10,503 bases of DNA, taken from positions 1 to 10,503 of the forward strand of contig JANRCF010000055.1 of assembly GCA_030727085.1 (NCBI GenBank), written 5' to 3'. This DNA comes from Alphaproteobacteria bacterium. GTDB lineage: Bacteria; Pseudomonadota; Alphaproteobacteria; Paracaedibacterales; CAIOTO01. Shown piece after piece: positions 1-6,600 of this stretch; the stretch's first letter is position 1; the number at the start of each line of letters is the position of its first letter. A program made the position numbers and the translations under genes. The notes beneath the pieces were generated by a model. It saw nothing but the letters and a program-made list of their open reading frames with translations, made no database searches and was not told the DNA's origin.

Positions 1-55
1 TCCGTTGCAACCGTTTTAAGGGTGCCACTGTTGGTAAGGCTTTCGGCGGCTTTAA
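1..55 (-). repeat. 55-bp direct repeat, left copy
   Basis: Bases 1-55 are identical to 3171-3225, including all third codon positions, and lie in the same frame of two DUF637 coding regions (residues KAAESLTNSGTLKTVATD). Identity stops at base 56 (g here, a at 3226), after which only protein-level similarity remains. Because the tract begins at base 1, it may continue beyond the window. Confidence 0.95.
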
Positions 56-203
56 GAATGTCGCCTTTATTATGTGCAAGTGAAATTGCTGCTTGCGAGG
101 CGAGGGTCGGTTGATGGTGAAAATCGTCAGAGAAGGGAAGAGCCTGGACAATGGACGTCCAGGTGAAGGTGAGAAGGATGAGGAGTGAGATGATACGGTG
201 CAT
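1..203 (-). CDS. Secreted DUF637-domain protein, N-terminal part only (runs off left edge)
   Basis: Sixty-seven codons are visible from an ATG at 203-201 to the window edge, with no stop. The product begins MHRIISLLILLTFTWTSIVQA, a typical Sec signal peptide (short basic start, hydrophobic core, small residues ending in VQA), with cleavage likely after residue 21. After about ten linker residues it enters sequence clearly homologous to the DUF637 'possible haemagglutinin' region of the large upstream toxin: LASQAAISLAHNKGDILKAAESL aligns with LTTQAALALVTHQGDIFKAAESL, and the last 18 visible codons are identical in DNA. The start lies three bases after the immunity gene stop (TAATTGATG), so it is probably translationally coupled and part of the same operon; I see no strong Shine-Dalgarno. 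It lacks all beta-helix stalk sequence and so resembles an orphan or truncated toxin module with its own export signal. What follows DUF637 (a different toxin tip, or a decay product) lies outside the window. Confidence 0.75.
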   Translation of the reverse strand, partial: MHRIISLLILLTFTWTSIVQALPFSDDFHHQPTLASQAAISLAHNKGDILKAAESLTNSGTLKTVAT

Positions 204-206
204 CAA

Positions 207-665
207 TTATTCATCAATTTCATCACTTGATTTTAAATTATTGATAAACTCTTCAAATGAATCCGCCACAAGGGTTAGGTTTGAATAATCTGGTTCTTCG
301 CCTTCATACGCTTCCATTTCATGATCCCAGAAATAAATTTTTCCATAATCATCGCCCGATACAGACATGATGATAAGATTTCCTAAACAATCGTCTGCAA
401 TTGCTATTGTGTTATGCGGAATTCGTCCGGCATATGTTCCTTGATATCGAACGAAACTTCCATATCTTTCTTTTGTAAAGCCAAAAATATAGCTAATGAC
501 GGTGCCATTATCGCCTTCTTTAAAATCAATGTGGTCATTTTCTGGTCTGCCACCATTATATTGGATTAAGAAATTTTTATAACTTTCTGGAATGGTTATA
601 TTATCTTCATCAAAGTATTTTAAATTATCGATGAGCAGAGGTTCATTTTTTTTATAAAATTCCAT
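207..665 (-). CDS. SUKH (SMI1/KNR4) family immunity protein
   Basis: A 152-residue, acidic, cytoplasmic protein without signal peptide or membrane segment. The SUKH signatures are visible in order: IPESYKNFL (25-33) followed by YNGG (36-39), the strand IAIADDCLGNLIIM (87-100), then SGDDYGKIYFWDHE (103-116) and the final helix SFEEFINNL (136-144). This spacing and length are typical of single-domain SMI1/KNR4 proteins. In polymorphic toxin systems SUKH proteins are the usual immunity partners of nuclease toxins, which fits the HNH/WHH tip of the gene just upstream. The ATG lies two bases after the toxin stop (TAAGTATG) and has an AGGA ribosome binding site eight bases upstream, embedded in the last toxin codons, so toxin and immunity are co-transcribed and probably translationally coupled. 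The gene is AT-rich (18 of 60 G+C at 541-600). Direct neutralisation of the WHH nuclease is inferred from adjacency and family knowledge. Confidence 0.92.
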   Translation of the reverse strand: MEFYKKNEPLLIDNLKYFDEDNITIPESYKNFLIQYNGGRPENDHIDFKEGDNGTVISYIFGFTKERYGSFVRYQGTYAGRIPHNTIAIADDCLGNLIIMSVSGDDYGKIYFWDHEMEAYEGEEPDYSNLTLVADSFEEFINNLKSSDEIDE

Positions 666-667
666 AC

Positions 668-3600
668 TTATTTTCCTATAATTTCTTTATGCGCAGCAAC
701 ACCGCCAGTGTGTCTAATTGCATCATGCAAGTCTTTTGGAACAAGCAACATTGTACCTGTTTTATCATGATGATGCCACGTCATTCCTTCTGGTGTTTTT
801 TTATAGCCCATCAATTTATTTGACAAATCAATATCTTTTTGTGATTTTCCAGTTAAAGTAATATTAATTTTTTTATGTGCATATGGTGTTAAATCAATAA
901 ACCCTTCACCTGTAAAACTTGCACCACTGGGGTATTTGTTTTGAAGAAGACGTGCTTCTTGAATTTCTGTTATGACGCGACTTGGAATCACATCAAACCT
1001 TTGTGCACGATAATCCGTAACCCACTGACGCACGGCACTTATATCACGTGTCTTCATAGTATTACTTAATGCATTCTCTAAATAGGATTCATCAAATTTG
1101 TAAACCCTTCCAGCAAATTCTGCATTAATACGTTGACGATTGTTTGTTAATCGTACACGTTGATTTGTGAATTCATACATTGAGTCCGTTCCAAACAATT
1201 GTGTTCGTGCACTTGCACGATCAACGCCAGTTACTTGATCAATATGCTGTTGAATAGATGTCTCTCTCGCAGCCTTCACCTTTTCCCACTTTTCAAGTGT
1301 TCTCGCCGTTGTTTCTTTCAAACTCACCGGTCTCTGGAGAAGATCTTCTGCGGATACTTTTTCACCAACAGACAGAATAACACGACCCTCGTCATTTTGG
1401 CGGAAAACATGAAGCTTGCCTGAATCTCTGCTGCCACTAAGCGTGAGCTTGCCTGATTCATGGAATGCGCGGCCACTGCCATCAAGCGTGAGTGATCCAC
1501 CTGTCGGTTTACCTGCAATTGAATCAAGTGTGGTTTGGGCGGCACTTTTGCTTGAGCCAAGTACTGATCCACTGCCCCGTGTGCCATCCCTTGAAGACAT
1601 GTAGATCTGTCGATAGTTTATATCACTGGATGCTGCTCTATGAGTTGATCCACCGCTTAGTGTCTGTGCCAGCGGCTGTAAACCATTTGTACCCGTTGCC
1701 TCGAATGCCTGTGTTTGCGGTACAGGCATCACATTTCGATTGGCAGTTGGTTTGATCGGCATATTTGAATTTGCCGGATAACGCACAATTAAATCATCAG
1801 CTGCACTTATGCAATGCGCATTCTGCATGGTAATTGTTTGAGAGGCACCTTTGGATGCGCTCGTGAATCTTGAGTAGAGTTGACCCGCACCGCCCAAAGC
1901 AGAACCGATGCCAAGCCCTATTCCAATACCTTGTAACTCAGTGCCTAAGTCCGGCGCCACTGTGTTCATTCCTGTTCCTGCCGCAAACAGTCCAGCACCT
2001 GCAATACCTGTACGCAAAGGTCTTCCACCGAAGATGAAAGGCTCCATAGCGCCCGTCAACGTTTGGGTTGTGTTATTGAGAAATGCGTTTATTCCACTGA
2101 TATTGTTGGCTTTGCAATGTTCATTGCTGCGAAGAGTACCTGCTGCTGCTCCCAGGGTAGCGGCAATCGTTAATTCGGTTGCAACAGATGTTATGGCGGC
2201 ACCTCCGGAAACAGCAACAATAGCCGGAGCAGCAACAACAACAGCTGCTGTCGTAAGTCCTATCGCTGTCATCTCACCCGGATGATTGATGACATATTCT
2301 TTGGTAGCTGTCATTGTTTTGTCAAGGGAACGACGCGTCATTTCACCATCAGCGCGAAGTTCTTTAACAAGGGCGCGGGTTTTCTCTTCAGGTGTTTGGG
2401 CGTTTTGATAGTCAGCATTCGCTTCTAATTTCCTCTCATATAAATAAAGCGATGTAAGGGAAAGAGATTTCTTAATGCGAGCCGATGGAGTCTCATCGGC
2501 ATGATCTTTTGCATCAAACACTTCTCCGTTAATGGTGAGGGCAGGGGTATTTTCTTTGGGTTGTTCTTTTTTATTTTCTTCTTCCTCTTCCTCATCAGCT
2601 CTTTCACCTTTCTTTCGTGCCTCATCAACACTTTGCCCGTGGTTGTAGGTCAGTGCCATTGTGGCACTTTGTAAGGCAATGGCAATTTGTGCATCGTCCA
2701 TCCCGCAGGCTGCACAAATCAACACCGGTGCCATTTTAGCAATGCCATGGACAATTGCTTGTTGCCCCTTGGTATAGTTAGGGCGCTGATTGCTTGAAAG
2801 ATGATCCACCCCGTGTGTCGGCATCATGAATTCAGCAATGCATTCTGACACAAACGCACCGATTGCACTTGGGGCAATGGCTTTGTTGCCATACATCAGC
2901 TTGCCTTTCATTCCTTGAACAAATGCATGAGCAATTTTATGACTGACCTGATCAATAGTGGCAGCGCGATTCATAGCGCCGATATTGCTTGTGGCAAAAC
3001 TTGCAAAGCCTTCAATCATGGCTTTTTTAAACCAAGCTTTTCGATCAGTCTTGCCGTGAATAGCACCTTCTACACCCATACGTACAACTGAGTTTCTCAT
3101 CTGGTGCATGACGTGTGTCCCAATACTGGCTCCGCTTGATGGTGCTCCTAAAAGAGCCGCAAAGGCTACATCCGTTGCAACCGTTTTAAGGGTGCCACTG
3201 TTGGTAAGGCTTTCGGCGGCTTTAAAAATATCTCCCTGATGCGTGACAAGCGCTAAAGCCGCTTGTGTGGTCAATGATGTAATGCCTGCACCAGCAATGG
3301 TTGTAACGGCTGTTGCAGCAAGACCGCCTGCGGCTATGACCCCATTGGATACAAGCGCGCCTGAAACGACACCTCCAGCTCCGGCTGTGCAAACCGAAGC
3401 TGCAATTGCGATAATAATAGCAAAGGTGGCTGTTGGTCCGCCTTTTTCATCTGCCATACGTTCATGAACTTCGGCCAGAAACTCGCGTGTAATCTTTCCG
3501 CCATCTTGTTCGATGCGTGCGAGAAATTCCGCTGTTTGTCCTTGAACGTCTTGCACTACTGTTTCTTTTGACAATATATGTATAATGCCTTGAATACGGG

Positions 3601-6600
3601 ATTGGCTATACGTTTTGTCGTTGCACATTTCATAACTTAAACTTTGCCAAAGAACATCTTTGGATTGCTCTTGAAAAGAAGACTGTGACGTATTCTCGCC
3701 CAACAGGAAACGCACAACACCGTTGGGGGCAATGACATCAATACCGTTTCGTGCGTCAATATTTCTGAAATCCACATTGCCTTTAAGTGTGACAACCTGC
3801 AGTTTTCCATCAAAAACAGCACGCTTGGACGTTGAGGATGCGGATGATGAGTGTGTTGTCGTTGTGCCACCAAACAGACCATCGTCTTCACTTATTTGTG
3901 AAATGCTTGTTTCAACGGTATCGTGGACATCATGTACGCGTACATCATCTTCAGCGAGCAATTGAATTAGTTTTGATTTAAAGAAGGTGCCAAAGACATC
4001 AATGCTGCTATCTGACTCAAGAACGATATGTTCACGTGCGATATAACGTGATACGGCTGCGTTTGAGCCTTGACTGTGGATGGAAATAGAGCCGTCATCG
4101 GTTTGCATGATCGAGTGTGATTGCCAATAGAGTAGCGCTTGACGATCAATAATTTGTTTGGCTGAAAGTCTAATGGTATTCTCGGCGTCCATCGCAATCG
4201 CCGTCACATCTAAAACGCCTTCCGCATTAATGAAAATATCCCCGCCTTTAAATTCAGACATTTCGATTTCTTCAACATAGCCATTGGATGTCATTCGGCG
4301 TTTAATTTTTGGGATAAAGACCACGTCACCTTTAACGGTAAGGGTTACGGGTGTATCCTTAGGGGCAATGTAACCCGCGGCTTCGCCAAACAATGAGCCT
4401 GTGGAAACGTTAAGCCGCGGCTCAAGTGGATCAGGTGCAGGACAATCCGTATCGAGTAAAGAGGGATCGAGGCCTTCTCCCTGTTTATCAACAACTAGTT
4501 TAGCCCCATTTGTCATGGTCATATGATGTTCATTTTGAATATCAATGTGTGTTGCCTGGACAACGGCACCTTGAACAAGTTCTTTCGCCATTGCAGGAGA
4601 GAGGTACATGATTGTGTCGTTAAAGACCCGTCCATCTTCATATTCGCGTTCCCGGCAGAAAATAGCACCATCAATGGAAGATAGAAAATGATTTTGAACA
4701 GCCACTTGATCGGAAGGGTCTATTCCTGATGCAAGAAGTTGTTGGATGCGTTTAGTGCCATTGCGCATCAGATAGGTATTAAGTTGTCGACCTGCTAGAC
4801 CTTTGTAATGGAGACGTCCAAGCAAATCTGAGAACATGTCTTGCCCTATATGTTCAAATGCCGCAGGGCTGACAAAGTAATTTGCACGTGAATGTTGTGT
4901 GAGTGAGGTGCAGAACTCTGGATCATAGAGGTGTGGCCGTCTGTCATCTTTGATGCTTAGGTGCACGCCGTGTGTTGTTTGGGCATAAAGTGGATTGCCT
5001 TCAAGTACTTTGTTTCGGGCATGATCGGTTACACTAAAGAATACGCCGCCTGTGCGTTGGTCAACATGATAATAAATACCGCGTGCGTCAAAATACGCGC
5101 TATTGAGTTTAAAAATGGGAGTATTAGCATCACCTGACATGCTGAAGAGATCAGTTTGGATGTCAACAACATTACCACTTTGAAAAGCGCCATAGAAAAT
5201 ATGATCGTATTCATTGTGATATGGCATTTGTTTGCAACCCGGAAGAGTTAAGCATACATATTCAGGGACTTTTTCATATTTGAAGTAGCTGGGAAAAGTA
5301 TCCTCTTCCTTAAATTTATTACCATTTATATAAACACCATGAGGACTTAAGATTTTGCTTCCTCTATTAATTCCCTCTGCTACATTCAAATAAATGTTTC
5401 CATCTGGTGTAGCTATCTGAGCTGAATATGATTCGTAATAGATTTTAGAAACAAAATTGCAATTAATTCCAAAACGTGTTTGAGCTGGGCTGTATGCGAT
5501 GTGCCCTGAGTCTCTTTGGTCTCCTATGCTATTGTCAAGTCTTTGCGCATTGAGTTGAATATGAGATCCTGAAACAATGAGCCCACTTTTATTAGAGATA
5601 GTTTGTGGTGTTGTAATGCTGACTCCTACTGGAGCAGTTAAGCCAAACTTTCTCTTGAGGTTTACGTGTGTTTTTGGGTCTTCGTAAAATCCATAAACAA
5701 GGCCAAAATCATTGTTAAACGCTCTTGGCGACACAAAAGTAAGCTTTCCATTTGCCATAATTTTTGCGCCGTTTCGCCTTTTGCGGTATTCAATGTATGG
5801 ATTGCCAGTACGCGCATGGACACAGTGGTCAAATCGAGTTTCTATTGGTTTGGTGTATTCAATGAAATATCCGTTTAGAATTTCTTTTTGGCTTCTAATC
5901 CATCCATCATCTGTGCCCTCAATCATCCCAAAGCGATTATCAAAGGGTAATCTTATATCGACCCAAAAAGCTCCATCGCATTCAATGGTTCCCATGTGCT
6001 CGTTATCGACACCATTTTGAAAGGATGTTCCGGTGTGAACGATCCCTTTTGTGCGCAAAATGCCGTGGTTGATAAATTTTCCTGTTAAATAAAGTGGATA
6101 GGGCAGATCAAGCTCGTGCGGATTTAAAAAGGTATCTGTTTCAAGCGTAAGGCCGCTCTTCGCATCTATTTTTAAGGTATTTTTGTGTTTTTTAAGGAAT
6201 GTGGCTGCCCATTCAGGGGGGGAAGTTGGCGATGCTTTCAAGAAGACGTGTTTACCCGTACGTATGATGCCACCTCTAGAGGAACCCTTAGAAAGAAACG
6301 TAAGCGAAGCGCGTGTTGAATACGTAAAACCTTCTTCATGTTGTTCGAGTATTTCTTTAAACCACAGCATAAACATGTCGCGTTTAATGCCGGAGTAGGT
6401 GCAGAGGGTATCCGTATCAAGCTCAAAGTCAGGAATGAGAGTTGTTACATAGCTCAAGGCATCATACCCATGTCCCGCGACTTGCTGCACAAGCGTACGT
6501 GAGAGCTTAGCTGTCAGTCTTAAGATCTCAAAATGCCGATATGACCAATGTGATTTTTCAACGGTTGGCAGATGCGTTTCAAGATCAATTGCTTGTTGTT

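Noticed and set aside
1908..2285. Plus-strand open frame of 125 codons
   Set aside because: It lies fully antisense to the intact toxin gene, in a Gly/Ala-rich coding stretch where such shadow frames arise by composition (the product is mostly Ala, Pro and Val). No ribosome binding site or domain is recognisable.
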